DNA from: JAFGHJ01 sp964534175
GTDB lineage: Bacteria; Hydrothermota; UBA3072
DNA: 23,625 nt
Direction: 5' to 3'
NCBI GenBank assembly: GCA_964534175.1
Contig: CAZHNS010000033.1
Span: 1-23,625, forward strand
The notes below the pieces were generated by a model. That model searched no databases. It saw only the letters and a program-made list of their open reading frames with translations, and was not told the origin of the DNA. How positions within the stretch are numbered: position 1 is the stretch's first letter; each line of letters starts with the position of its first letter. Positions 6,928-15,719 of this stretch are shown piece by piece. The position numbers and the translations under genes are program-made.

Positions 6928-9900
6928 TGAAGGAAAATTCAAAGAAGGATTACCCAAAAATTTTAACCTTATAAGGTTTTCTCTCGCTTATCCAGAGAAA
7001 ATATTGTCCTGGTCTCATGGTGAAGTTAAGAAAGCGGAGACTATAAATTACAGAACTCAGAAGCCTGAGATGAGTGGTTTATTCTGTGAGAGGATTTTTG
7101 GACCTGTTAAAGATTATGAATGTAATTGCGGAAAATATAAAGGGCCAAAATATAAAGGGCATATATGTGAGAGATGTAAGGTTGAAGTTACCAAGTCCAG
7201 TGTTAGAAGGGAAAGAATGGGTCATATAGAATTGGCTGTTCCTGTTGTTCATATCTGGTACTACAAGGTTAATCCGAGTATTATAGGAAAATTGCTTGGC
7301 CTAAAAAAGATACAACTACAGAGAATCCTTTATTATGAATCGTATATTGTTATAGATCCCGGTGATGCTCCTCTGAAAAAGGGTCAGGTTATTTCCAATG
7401 AAAAATATGTAGGTTTAAAAGAAAAGTATAAAGGTGCTTTTGTCGCGAAGATGGGAGGAGAAGGAATCTATGAACTGCTTAAGGAATTAGACCTTGGCGA
7501 AAGTTCGAAGGAATTAAAAGCGGAAATAAAATCTGTAGCATCAAAGCATAAAAAGAAAAAACTATTGCAGAAACTTTCTATTGTGGAGGCATTTCTTAAA
7601 TCCGGTAATAAGCCAGAATGGATGGTTCTGCGTGTGCTACCTGTAATTCCACCCGATGTCAGGCCTCTTGTTCCTCTTGAAGGTGGGGTTTTTGCGACTT
7701 CTGACGTTAATGACCTTTATAGAAGAGTAATTACAAGAAATAACCGACTTAAAAATCTGATAGAAATTGACGCTCCGCCGACGATTCTTCGAAATGAAAT
7801 GAGAATGCTTCAGGAATCGGTAGATGCCTTACTCGATAATTCAAGATTGAGCAGATCTATTACCGGTAGAGGTAATAGACCTCTTAAATCCATAACCGAT
7901 TCTTTGAAAGGGAAGAAGGGGAGATTCAGAAGGAATTTACTTGGTAAGAGAGTTGATTATTCGGGAAGATCTGTTATTACCGTAGATCCCACGTTGAAAT
8001 TGTATGAATGCGGTCTTCCCAAGAAGATGGCTAAAGAGCTTTTTAAGCCCTTTATTATTAGAAAACTGGAAGAGACGGGAGTTGTAGATTCTATAAGACA
8101 GGCGAGGAGAGTGTTAGAAGCAAACGATCCTAAAGCATGGGATCTTTTGGAAGAAGTTGTAGATGGTTATCCAATTCTCCTGAACCGTGCTCCTACTTTG
8201 CATAGAGTTTCTATACAAGCATTTCTCCCTAAGCTTGTAGAAGGGAATGCAATACGTATTCATCCTATGGTTTGTCCTCCCTTTAATGCCGATTTTGACG
8301 GAGATCAGATGGCGGTTCATGTACCTTTGTCTCCCTATGCACAGTTAGAGAGTTATTTTATTATAATGGCATCCAGAAATATTCTTTCTCCAGCCAATGG
8401 TGTTCCTTTAATGGTTCCCACTCAGGATATAGTTATTGGGGTTTATTATCTTACAAAGGCGCGTGCAAAAGAAAAAGAGATAACCCGGTTCTTTGGTAAT
8501 ATTGAAGATGTTATTTGTGCCTACGAAGAAAAAATAGTCAAACTTCATGATTGGATAAAAATCAGATATAAGGATGATTGGCTCGAAACAACAGTAGGCA
8601 GGGTTATATTTAATGAGATAGTTCCGGAAGAGCTTAGATGGGTGAATGAGCCTTTGGAGAGTAAAGAATTGAAGAACTTAGTATTGAAATGTTACAAAAA
8701 ACTAGGTATGGATAAAACCGCGGAATTTCTAGATGAAATTAAAGAGCTTGGGTTCGAATACGCGACCCGGTCCGGTTTGACAGTTGGTATTAGTGATATG
8801 ATTATTCCTGAAGAAAGGGAAAAGATTATAGAAGATGCTCAGAAAAAAGTGCAGGAGGCAGAAAAGCAGCATAAGGTTCAGGGTGTTATTACAGAGGGAG
8901 AAAGGTATAATAAAGTCATTGACACATGGACTCGGGCTACAGAAATAATCGAAAAGGGAATAGAAAGAGCGTTATTGGAAGATAGAGAAGGTTTTAATCC
9001 TATTCATATGATGAGTCAGTCCGGAGCAAGGGGAAATATGGATCAGATAAGACAGCTCTGTGGACTACGAGGATTAATGGCAAAACCTCAAAAGAAACTT
9101 TCTTCCCAGGCAATCATTGAAACCCCCATACTTCATTCCTTTAAAGAAGGATTAAATGAAATGGAATATTTCATTTCCTCTCATGGAGCACGAAAAGGAC
9201 TTACAGATACGGCATTGAAGACGGCCGAGGCGGGCTATTTAACAAGAAGGTTGGTTGATGTGGCTCAGGGAGTTGTTATTACTGAGGAAGACTGTGGTAC
9301 AGTTATGGGTGTGGATGTTGCAGCCCTCGTCGAAGGAGGAAAAGTTGTAGAATCCCTGTTTGATAGGATTGAAGGTTCATACACGGCCGATGATGTTATC
9401 CATCCCTTGTCAGGAGAAATTATTGTACAGGCAGGAGAATGGATCGATGAAGAAATAGGGCGGGAAATTGAAGAAGCCGGTGTAGAGTCTGTCAGAATAC
9501 GTTCTGTTCTTACTTGTGAATCCGAAGAGGGTATCTGCCAAAAGTGTTATGGAAGGGATTTATCGACAAGAGAACTGGTTCAGATAGGTACTGCAGTTGG
9601 CGTTATAGCCGCTCAGTCGATAGGAGAACCCGGCACACAGTTGACTTTAAGGACTTTCCATGTTGGAGGAATTGCCTCAGGTGGTGCAGCTGAATCGTAT
9701 CAAAAATCACCCAAAGATGGGAAAGTGCAGTTCTCCAAGGATTTGATTTATAATGATGTTAAAGGTAAACCGATAGTTGTTCTCTCGAGGAATGCTTCTG
9801 TTTATTTGACTCATGCTGAAGGAAAATTAAAATACAAAGTACCATATGGGTCGATTCTCAAGGTTAAAGACAAACAGGAGGTTCAAAAAGGAGAAGTACT

Positions 9901-10957
9901 TTTTGAATACCAGCCCTATTCTAATTTGATAATAGCAGAGAAAGAAGGTAAGGTCAAATTTATAGATATTAAAGAAGGTGTTACACTTAAAGAAATGGTG
10001 GATGAATCCGGTAAGAGACAAAGAATGTTGGTTTATGGCTCGAAGAGTAAATATCTGCCTACTATTGAGATCAGATCGGGTAAAAAGAAATTAGCTGAGT
10101 ATCCGATTCCCAGAGGTTCTTATCTATTTATAGAAGATGGTGCCAAAGTTGATGTGGGTGCCCTTCTGGCTAAAAAACCAAGAGATATCGCTCGTACTCA
10201 GGATATTACCGGAGGACTTCCCAGAGTCGAAGCTCTGGTCGAAGCCAGGTCTCCCAAAGATAAGGCTATAATTTCGGAGATTGACGGAATTGTTCGTTTT
10301 GGCAAAGTGTCCAGAGGGAAAAGAAATATCTTTATCGAATCTGATAAAGATAAAAGGAAGTATAAAGTTCCTTATGGTAAATATTTTATGATTCATGAAG
10401 GACAGAAGGTAGAAGCTGGTGATAAGTTGTGCGAGGGATTTGTTGACCCTCATGATGTGCTCAGGGTAAAAGGAGTAATAGCGGCACAACAATATTTGCT
10501 TAACGAAATCCAGGAAGTTTATAGGATGCAGGGAGTTAACATAGATGATAAACATATTGGTATAATTGTCCGTCAGATGTTCAGAAAAGTTCGGATTGCC
10601 GAAAGTGGAGATACTACTTTCTTAGAGGGACAAGTAATGGATGCTAAGGCAGTTAAAGAGACCAATATGGAAATTGCCAAAGAAGGAGGGAAACCTGCGA
10701 CCTTTGAACCTTTGCTTCTCGGTATTACACATTCTTCCCTCTCTCACGAGTCGGTGATAGCAGCGGCGTCTTTCCAACATACTACAAAGGTACTTTTAAA
10801 TGCTGCTTTAGAGGGAAAATCTGATTATCTTAAAGGGTTGAAAGAAAATGTAATAATTGGAGGTAAAATACCTGCAGGAACTGGATTTAAAGATTTTAGG
10901 AATATAGAGTTAAAATATAAAGAAGAGGAAGCAGAAGAGGAAGCAAAAAGAGCATAG
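6917..10957 (+). CDS. rpoC: DNA-directed RNA polymerase subunit beta'
   Basis: This is the beta' subunit, holding the catalytic magnesium. ATG 6917 is chosen because GGAGAGGAGG (6901-6910) precedes it; an ATG at 6881 would add 12 unrelated residues inside rpoB. The 1346-residue product has zinc ribbon 1 (Cys69, Cys71, Cys84, Cys87), the active-site motif NADFDGDQ with Asp459/461/463, zinc site 2 (Cys793, Cys867, Cys874, Cys877), and the GVIAAQSIGEPGTQLTLRTF trigger-loop region. A large beta-rich insertion with two KVPYG modules separates that region from DITGGLPRVEALVEAR, as in Gram-negative SI3-type polymerases. All catalytic and zinc residues are intact. rpsL begins 9 nt downstream. Confidence 0.98.
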   Translation: MKFNEGKFKEGLPKNFNLIRFSLAYPEKILSWSHGEVKKAETINYRTQKPEMSGLFCERIFGPVKDYECNCGKYKGPKYKGHICERCKVEVTKSSVRRERMGHIELAVPVVHIWYYKVNPSIIGKLLGLKKIQLQRILYYESYIVIDPGDAPLKKGQVISNEKYVGLKEKYKGAFVAKMGGEGIYELLKELDLGESSKELKAEIKSVASKHKKKKLLQKLSIVEAFLKSGNKPEWMVLRVLPVIPPDVRPLVPLEGGVFATSDVNDLYRRVITRNNRLKNLIEIDAPPTILRNEMRMLQESVDALLDNSRLSRSITGRGNRPLKSITDSLKGKKGRFRRNLLGKRVDYSGRSVITVDPTLKLYECGLPKKMAKELFKPFIIRKLEETGVVDSIRQARRVLEANDPKAWDLLEEVVDGYPILLNRAPTLHRVSIQAFLPKLVEGNAIRIHPMVCPPFNADFDGDQMAVHVPLSPYAQLESYFIIMASRNILSPANGVPLMVPTQDIVIGVYYLTKARAKEKEITRFFGNIEDVICAYEEKIVKLHDWIKIRYKDDWLETTVGRVIFNEIVPEELRWVNEPLESKELKNLVLKCYKKLGMDKTAEFLDEIKELGFEYATRSGLTVGISDMIIPEEREKIIEDAQKKVQEAEKQHKVQGVITEGERYNKVIDTWTRATEIIEKGIERALLEDREGFNPIHMMSQSGARGNMDQIRQLCGLRGLMAKPQKKLSSQAIIETPILHSFKEGLNEMEYFISSHGARKGLTDTALKTAEAGYLTRRLVDVAQGVVITEEDCGTVMGVDVAALVEGGKVVESLFDRIEGSYTADDVIHPLSGEIIVQAGEWIDEEIGREIEEAGVESVRIRSVLTCESEEGICQKCYGRDLSTRELVQIGTAVGVIAAQSIGEPGTQLTLRTFHVGGIASGGAAESYQKSPKDGKVQFSKDLIYNDVKGKPIVVLSRNASVYLTHAEGKLKYKVPYGSILKVKDKQEVQKGEVLFEYQPYSNLIIAEKEGKVKFIDIKEGVTLKEMVDESGKRQRMLVYGSKSKYLPTIEIRSGKKKLAEYPIPRGSYLFIEDGAKVDVGALLAKKPRDIARTQDITGGLPRVEALVEARSPKDKAIISEIDGIVRFGKVSRGKRNIFIESDKDKRKYKVPYGKYFMIHEGQKVEAGDKLCEGFVDPHDVLRVKGVIAAQQYLLNEIQEVYRMQGVNIDDKHIGIIVRQMFRKVRIAESGDTTFLEGQVMDAKAVKETNMEIAKEGGKPATFEPLLLGITHSSLSHESVIAAASFQHTTKVLLNAALEGKSDYLKGLKENVIIGGKIPAGTGFKDFRNIELKYKEEEAEEEAKRA

Positions 10958-10966
10958 GAGGTTTAT

Positions 10967-11359
10967 ATGCCGACAATAAATCAATTAATAAGGAAAGGTA
11001 GAAAGAAAATTAAGAAAAAAACAAAGTCACCCGCTCTTGATGGCAGTCCTCAGAAAAGAGGGGTATGTTTAAGAGTATATACAACAACACCTAAGAAACC
11101 GAATTCGGCTCTACGAAAGGTAGCTAGAGTAAGACTTTCTAACGGCAAAGTTGTCAGTGCTTATATACCGGGAGAAGGGCATGCCCTACAGGAACATTCC
11201 ATAGTTCTGGTTAGAGGCGGCAGAGTTAAGGATTTGCCCGGAGTAAGATATCATATTGTTAGAGGAGTCTATGATTCGGTCGGTGTAGAGGACAGAAAAA
11301 AGAGCCGTTCCTGTTATGGTACGAAGAAGCCAAAGAGTAGTTCAGGGGAGGAGAAATGA
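10967..11359 (+). CDS. rpsL: 30S ribosomal protein S12
   Basis: S12 sits at the decoding centre and controls translational accuracy. Conserved blocks are QKRGVCLRVYTTTPKKPNSA (29-48) and VLVRGGRVKDLPGVRYH (80-96). Lys43 and Lys88, the two sites where substitutions usually give streptomycin resistance, are both lysine, and Asp89, the usual methylthiolation site, is present. The 130-residue length exceeds the usual 124 because of a short SSSGEEK-type tail. AGGAGG lies upstream of the ATG. The last bases overlap rpsG (ATGA). Confidence 0.98.
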   Translation: MPTINQLIRKGRKKIKKKTKSPALDGSPQKRGVCLRVYTTTPKKPNSALRKVARVRLSNGKVVSAYIPGEGHALQEHSIVLVRGGRVKDLPGVRYHIVRGVYDSVGVEDRKKSRSCYGTKKPKSSSGEEK

Positions 11360-11823
11360 GAAGAAGAAGGGCTGTGGAGAGAGAAGTTTCAGCAGACTTT
11401 AAATACCATTCGGAGCTTGTATCGAAGTTTTTAAACAATCTGATGAAAGACGGCAAGAAAAGCGTAGCTGAGAGAATCTTCTATGAGGCTATTGATTTAA
11501 TTACTGAGAGGACAGGGAAGGAAGGGATAGATGTGTTTAATCAAGCGGTGAATAATGTAAAACCGATGGTTGAAGTTCGTCCTAAAAGAATTGGAGGACA
11601 GACTTATCAAGTCCCAATGGAAGTTAGAGCTAGCAGGAAACTTTCTCTTGCGATTAAGTGGTTGGTAACAGCTGCGAGAAGTAGAGGGGAGTATTTAATG
11701 AAGGATAGACTCTGTAATGAACTTATTGCAGCGTCAAGGAAAGAAGGTAACGCTTACAAGAAAAAAGAAGATACTCACAGGATGGCAGAAGCCAATAAGG
11801 CTTTTGCTTATTTTGGTTGGTAG
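11356..11823 (+). CDS. rpsG: 30S ribosomal protein S7
   Basis: S7 starts assembly of the 30S head and contacts E-site tRNA. The 155-residue protein has the standard length and motifs: the N-terminal RRRRAVEREV, FLNNLMKDGKKSVAERIFYE, and the central VEVRPKRIGGQTYQVPMEVR block. ATG 11356 overlaps the rpsL stop (ATGA), so the rpsL-rpsG spacer that carries the S7 autoregulation site in E. coli does not exist here. fusA follows after 31 nt. Confidence 0.97.
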   Translation: MRRRRAVEREVSADFKYHSELVSKFLNNLMKDGKKSVAERIFYEAIDLITERTGKEGIDVFNQAVNNVKPMVEVRPKRIGGQTYQVPMEVRASRKLSLAIKWLVTAARSRGEYLMKDRLCNELIAASRKEGNAYKKKEDTHRMAEANKAFAYFGW

Positions 11824-11854
11824 TTTACATTCTATTAGTCTTTAGGAACCTTTA

Positions 11855-13939
11855 ATGTCAAGAGGTTTTGATTCAAGCAGAAGGGTCGATATACCTGATA
11901 TTAGAAATATTGGAATAATAGCTCATATTGATGCCGGAAAAACAACTCTGACTGAAAGGATTCTTTTTTATAGCGGAAGAGTTCATAGATTGGGTGAGGT
12001 TGATGAAGGGTCTACTGTTATGGATTATATGGACCAGGAAAAGGAACGGGGAATAACTATTACTTCCGCTGCTACTACTATCTTTTGGAACGATAGAAGA
12101 ATAAATTTGATCGATACGCCAGGACATGTTGATTTTACGGTAGAAGTCGAAAGAAGTTTGCGTGTTCTAGATGGTGGAGTTGTTATATTTAGTGGGGTGG
12201 AGGGAGTTGAGGCACAGTCGGAGACCGTCTGGAGACAGGCAGATAGGTACAATCTTCCGAGAATTACTTTCATAAATAAATTGGATAGAAAAGGTTCAGA
12301 TTTCTTCCGAACGGTTGAAATGATGGAAGATAGACTTAAAGTTACGCCTTTAATTATAAGTTTGCCTCTTTTTTCCGAAGATAGAGTTAAAGGTATGATT
12401 GATGTTGTGGATATGAAAGCCTGGGTATGGGAAGATGAAAAAGGCATTAATTTTAAATCTATGTCGATACCTGAGGAATATTCTAATTTAGCAAAGAAGT
12501 ACAGAGAAGAGCTTCTCGACAAAGTTAGCCTCCATGATGATGAAGTTGTCGATAAGTTCCTTAATGAAGAAGAGATAGAGGCCGATATTTTAAAAAGAGC
12601 TATCAGGAAAGGTACCATTAAGTGTGATTTCTTTCCAGTTATTGGTGGCACTGCTCTTAAGAATATTGGGGTGCAGAAGGTTATGAATGCAATCGTTGAT
12701 TACCTTCCTTCACCTTTGGAGGTGCCTCCCCCTAGTGGTAAAAACCCTAATACCGGTGAAGAAGAAAGAAGAGAAAATAATCCTGGGGAACCTTTTAGTG
12801 CACTTGTTTTTAAAATAATAGGAGATCCGCATGGTAAATTGTCATTTGTTAGGATTTATTCTGGAAAAGTCCGACAGGGGGAAAAAATATTAAACGTCAA
12901 TACGAATAAAATAGAAAGGCTTTATAAAATTATTCTCATTCATGCTAATAAAAGGCAGGAAGTAAAGTCTGTTGAAGCCGGAGAGATAGCTGCTTTTGTT
13001 GGTCTTTCAGAAGTTTCTACAGGCCATACCCTGACTGATCCCGGAAAACCGATTCTTTTCGAGCCTCCCCAGTTACCGGAACCCGTGATTTTTACCAGTG
13101 TTTCTCCAAAAACTATTGCTGATCAGGATAAGCTTATGCTTGCCTTGAATAAAATTCATGAAGAAGATCCCACTTTTCTGGTAAAAAAAGATCCTGATAC
13201 CGGAGAAACTTTAGTTTACGGAATGGGAGAATTGCATTTGGAAGTTATTATGGAACGGCTGAAAAGAGAATCTAAAGTTGAAACAAGGGTGAGAACTCCT
13301 AGAGTTTCCTACAAGGAAACCATCACTCAAAAAGCTACCTCTGAGGGTAGATTTATAAAACAGAGTGGAGGAAAAGGGCAGTATGGTGATGTAGTATTAA
13401 CTTTAGAACCAAGTGAGGAATTTGAATTTGTAAATAAGGCTAAAGCAACTGAAGTGCCGAAAGAATTCGCGGGTGCAATTGAAGAGGGAATAAAAGAAGC
13501 AATGTGTTCAGGCAGTCTGGGCGGTTTTGAGGTTTTAGGTGGTAAAGTTACACTGACAGGTGGTTCCTGCCATGGAGTAGATTCTACTGATATTGCTTAT
13601 AAAATAGCAGCCTCCCGGGCTTTTAAAAATGCTTACAAGATGGCGAATCCCGTACTTTTGGAACCTATTATGGAAGTAGAAGTGACCGTGCCGAACGAGT
13701 ATTTTGGAACTATTTTGGATGATCTTAATACTCGAAGAGGGGATATCAAACACGTTGACCACAGAGGTGATATGGTAATAATTGAAGCGTTTGTACCCTT
13801 GGCAAATCTATTTGGTTATGCTACAGACTTACGGTCTCTCACTGGCGGTAGGGGAGTTCATTTTATGCAGTTTACGAAATATCAGCAAATTCCTGAGAAA
13901 GTTATGGAGAAGGAACTCGATTCTATAAGAGGATACTGA
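11855..13939 (+). CDS. fusA: Elongation factor G
   Basis: EF-G is the translocation GTPase. The 694-residue product has the full five-domain length. G-domain motifs are AHIDAGKTT (23-31), ERGITI (64-69, switch I end), DTPGH with His91 (87-91) and NKLD (141-144). GKGQYGDV and the C-terminal RSLTGGRGVHFMQF mark domains IV and V. TAGGA at 11843-11847 gives 7-8 nt spacing to ATG 11855. It is the last gene of the long operon. No clear intrinsic terminator follows, and tuf, often its direct neighbour, lies 9.6 kb further on. Confidence 0.98.
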   Translation: MSRGFDSSRRVDIPDIRNIGIIAHIDAGKTTLTERILFYSGRVHRLGEVDEGSTVMDYMDQEKERGITITSAATTIFWNDRRINLIDTPGHVDFTVEVERSLRVLDGGVVIFSGVEGVEAQSETVWRQADRYNLPRITFINKLDRKGSDFFRTVEMMEDRLKVTPLIISLPLFSEDRVKGMIDVVDMKAWVWEDEKGINFKSMSIPEEYSNLAKKYREELLDKVSLHDDEVVDKFLNEEEIEADILKRAIRKGTIKCDFFPVIGGTALKNIGVQKVMNAIVDYLPSPLEVPPPSGKNPNTGEEERRENNPGEPFSALVFKIIGDPHGKLSFVRIYSGKVRQGEKILNVNTNKIERLYKIILIHANKRQEVKSVEAGEIAAFVGLSEVSTGHTLTDPGKPILFEPPQLPEPVIFTSVSPKTIADQDKLMLALNKIHEEDPTFLVKKDPDTGETLVYGMGELHLEVIMERLKRESKVETRVRTPRVSYKETITQKATSEGRFIKQSGGKGQYGDVVLTLEPSEEFEFVNKAKATEVPKEFAGAIEEGIKEAMCSGSLGGFEVLGGKVTLTGGSCHGVDSTDIAYKIAASRAFKNAYKMANPVLLEPIMEVEVTVPNEYFGTILDDLNTRRGDIKHVDHRGDMVIIEAFVPLANLFGYATDLRSLTGGRGVHFMQFTKYQQIPEKVMEKELDSIRGY

Positions 13940-14105
13940 ACAGAATCCAGAAGCAAGAAGTTAGTAGTCAGAATTCCCTCACCACGCCCAATAATTAGCC
14001 ACGGATTTACACGAATCTTAATACCTAATTGTAAATTGTAAGTTGAAAATTGCAAATTTAAAGACAAAAAGAAACAACAAATTACACGAATAACACAAAT
14101 TATTT
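13940..14105. repeat. Convergent intergenic spacer with degenerate short repeats
   Basis: This spacer lies between fusA (+) and a convergent minus-strand gene. It contains patchy self-similar words: CAGAATCC and GTCAGAAT near the start, ATTTACACGAAT (14005-14016) echoed by AATTACACGAATAACAC (14080-14096), and AATTGTAAATTGTAAGTTGAA near 14028. The AGTCAGAAT type recurs inverted at 23370-23410. No hairpin followed by a T run was found, so a terminator is not supported. The repeats look like decayed intergenic repeat elements rather than a gene. Confidence 0.4.
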
Positions 14106-14516
14106 TTATTGGCTTTCATATTTTTTATATTTGATAATTCCCCAGGTGGTTAACACAAGCCACACAATCATAAGAATCCAATGAACGGTATTAAACCATG
14201 GGAATTCCTCGAAGAGGAATTCCAGCGATATGTCTTGTGTGCTAATAGCAGAGCCGTATCTTAAGGTTAGAATGCCGGCTAGGATAGTGCCTATAAAGCT
14301 CATGGCTAAATAGTAAGATGTCAATATTAGAAATATTTTTTTTGGTTTTATTTTTCCGCAAATAGAGTAAATCAGCATGAATATAACAAAAATCAACGTG
14401 AGAACACTTATAACATTGCTGATGCCTTCAAGTGAAGAGAAAAGCGATGCTATTAAAGATAGAGTTAGATCCGATGAAAAAACTAGAAGAAAGATTATTC
14501 CGATTTTTACTTTCAT
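14106..14516 (-). CDS. Four-helix integral membrane protein, function unknown
   Basis: The 136-residue protein is strongly hydrophobic, with four likely membrane helices: about residues 4-27, 35-53, 61-86 and 112-131. It ends in a short basic tail (KYKKYESQ). A strong AAGGAGG sits 5 nt before the ATG, so the gene is very likely real. It is the last gene of a minus-strand trio, 39 nt after the metallopeptidase gene. I recognise no family. Small four-helix proteins of this kind occur as uncharacterised inner-membrane proteins. A perfect 10-bp inverted repeat lies inside the gene at 14201-14223. Confidence 0.75.
   Translation of the reverse strand: MKVKIGIIFLLVFSSDLTLSLIASLFSSLEGISNVISVLTLIFVIFMLIYSICGKIKPKKIFLILTSYYLAMSFIGTILAGILTLRYGSAISTQDISLEFLFEEFPWFNTVHWILMIVWLVLTTWGIIKYKKYESQ
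14201..14223. repeat. Perfect 10-bp inverted repeat inside a coding region
   Basis: GGAATTCCTC and GAGGAATTCC flank a 3-nt spacer (GAA). Each arm is itself built on the palindrome GGAATTCC. It encodes residues between membrane helices 3 and 4 of the membrane protein. It could form an mRNA hairpin on either strand; there is no T run for termination. Confidence 0.7.
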
Positions 14517-14555
14517 TTATCCTCCTTTTTTATCAAGTTATATGGTCGATCTATT

Positions 14556-15704
14556 CTATTTATATTTGTCCACTTCAATGCCTAATCCGGCCATAATCTG
14601 CTGTGCCTGATACATTTTGCTCTGATTTTGCTCCTGGTCAGAAAAAACCTGGGAGCGTTTTATTTTATCTCTACTCTGAAAATGCGGTAGAACTTTTTCT
14701 CCAAAGAAAGCGCGAAGTTCAGGGGTTAACTGTTTTCCATACTCACGTGTATACACATGTTCTTTGCCAACCTGCTCTTTCATGAAAATTGCGAAGTAAT
14801 CCGCGAACATCTCTGATCCGAACATATACATCATTAAAGCTTTGCTCCTGTCAGTGGGTTCAGGGAAATCCTCCAGAAATTTCTGTCGGTATTTATATAT
14901 CCCCAGCAAAGCTTTGAGCATATTCTTGAAGAACAATCTACCTTTTGGTATGATCATAGCTAACCTGAAGAAATCTTTTTCCATTTCGGAAGTCAAATTT
15001 ATGGATAAGGGATGCGCCGCTTCATGATGAAGTCCGTCGCGTATATAATCTGCCAACAGTTCCTGGGTCGGTTCGGGCTGGTTATCTTTGGTGTTAGTAA
15101 TCGCTTCTTCCATGGCTTTTAGAATAGGGGTACGGAATTTTTTAGGTATTTCATGTAAAAGGTCTTCCCATTGATTGTCAAAATTTTGCCTTAAATTGTA
15201 AGGATTCATCTCATCAAGAATTATTTTAAATTTTGCTTGGCTCTCTTTGTGCAGATCGATCACCAATACCCTGGGACGGTGAATATTGTCAAAATCAGCC
15301 GGATTGGCTAATTTCTCGCCCGGCTGCTTGGTTACTGCAGCCAGGATCTCCTTTATTTCTCCTTTAACCGGGTCATCATCCGGAGTTCTATCCGCGGTCT
15401 CACGCAATATCCGGTATGGCATCTCTAAAGAATGTGATTTGACTGGAGAAAAGATCACGGTACGTCCAGGAGGCTCCTTGTAATACTCGAATTTCAACAA
15501 AGCGGAAAAATTTCCCAGACCCAGTTTTTTCAGAGAATCTCTCACCGATTTTTCATCCGCGTCTGATACTATCATCACATGGGTGTCGGGTGGCCTGGTT
15601 TCTCCTTCCGAATAATATTCTCCGCTTCTTTCTTTTTGCTGAAAGTCGAATTCGGTTTCTTTCAGACGCCCTAATAATTTACTGGTATTTGAGCTGCTTA
15701 GCAT
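14556..15704 (-). CDS. Putative HExxH zinc metallopeptidase (gluzincin-like), family unknown
   Basis: The 382-residue protein has no signal peptide or membrane helix. Residues 226-231 read HHEAAH, an HExxH zinc/catalytic motif (His227, Glu228, His231). SEMFADYFAIF at 297-307 follows 67 residues later and supplies an ExxxD element (Glu298, Asp302), as in gluzincin peptidases where that Glu is the third zinc ligand. Motif assignment is by eye and the fold is inferred. The N-terminal half is soluble alpha/beta-looking sequence (for example THVMIVSDAD, PRVLVIDLHK) with no recognised domain. AAGGAG precedes the ATG. Its GC content (about 40-52% in sampled stretches) is above the 37-38% of its neighbours, suggesting horizontal gain. 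It lies 15 nt after the beta-propeller gene. Confidence 0.7.
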   Translation of the reverse strand: MLSSSNTSKLLGRLKETEFDFQQKERSGEYYSEGETRPPDTHVMIVSDADEKSVRDSLKKLGLGNFSALLKFEYYKEPPGRTVIFSPVKSHSLEMPYRILRETADRTPDDDPVKGEIKEILAAVTKQPGEKLANPADFDNIHRPRVLVIDLHKESQAKFKIILDEMNPYNLRQNFDNQWEDLLHEIPKKFRTPILKAMEEAITNTKDNQPEPTQELLADYIRDGLHHEAAHPLSINLTSEMEKDFFRLAMIIPKGRLFFKNMLKALLGIYKYRQKFLEDFPEPTDRSKALMMYMFGSEMFADYFAIFMKEQVGKEHVYTREYGKQLTPELRAFFGEKVLPHFQSRDKIKRSQVFSDQEQNQSKMYQAQQIMAGLGIEVDKYK

Positions 15705-15719
15705 CGCTATCTCCTTTTT

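Noticed and set aside
12025..12651. 208-residue open frame antisense to fusA
   Set aside because: It mirrors a highly conserved gene, is Ser/Leu-rich as expected from the complementary strand, and has no recognisable motif.
13940..14105. Intrinsic terminator after fusA
   Set aside because: No GC-rich hairpin followed by a T run was found on either strand.
14603..15483. Several plus-strand frames opposite the metallopeptidase gene
   Set aside because: They are short (60-65 residues), lack Shine-Dalgarno sequences and conflict with a 382-residue minus-strand gene that has a good ribosome-binding site and a coherent motif pair.
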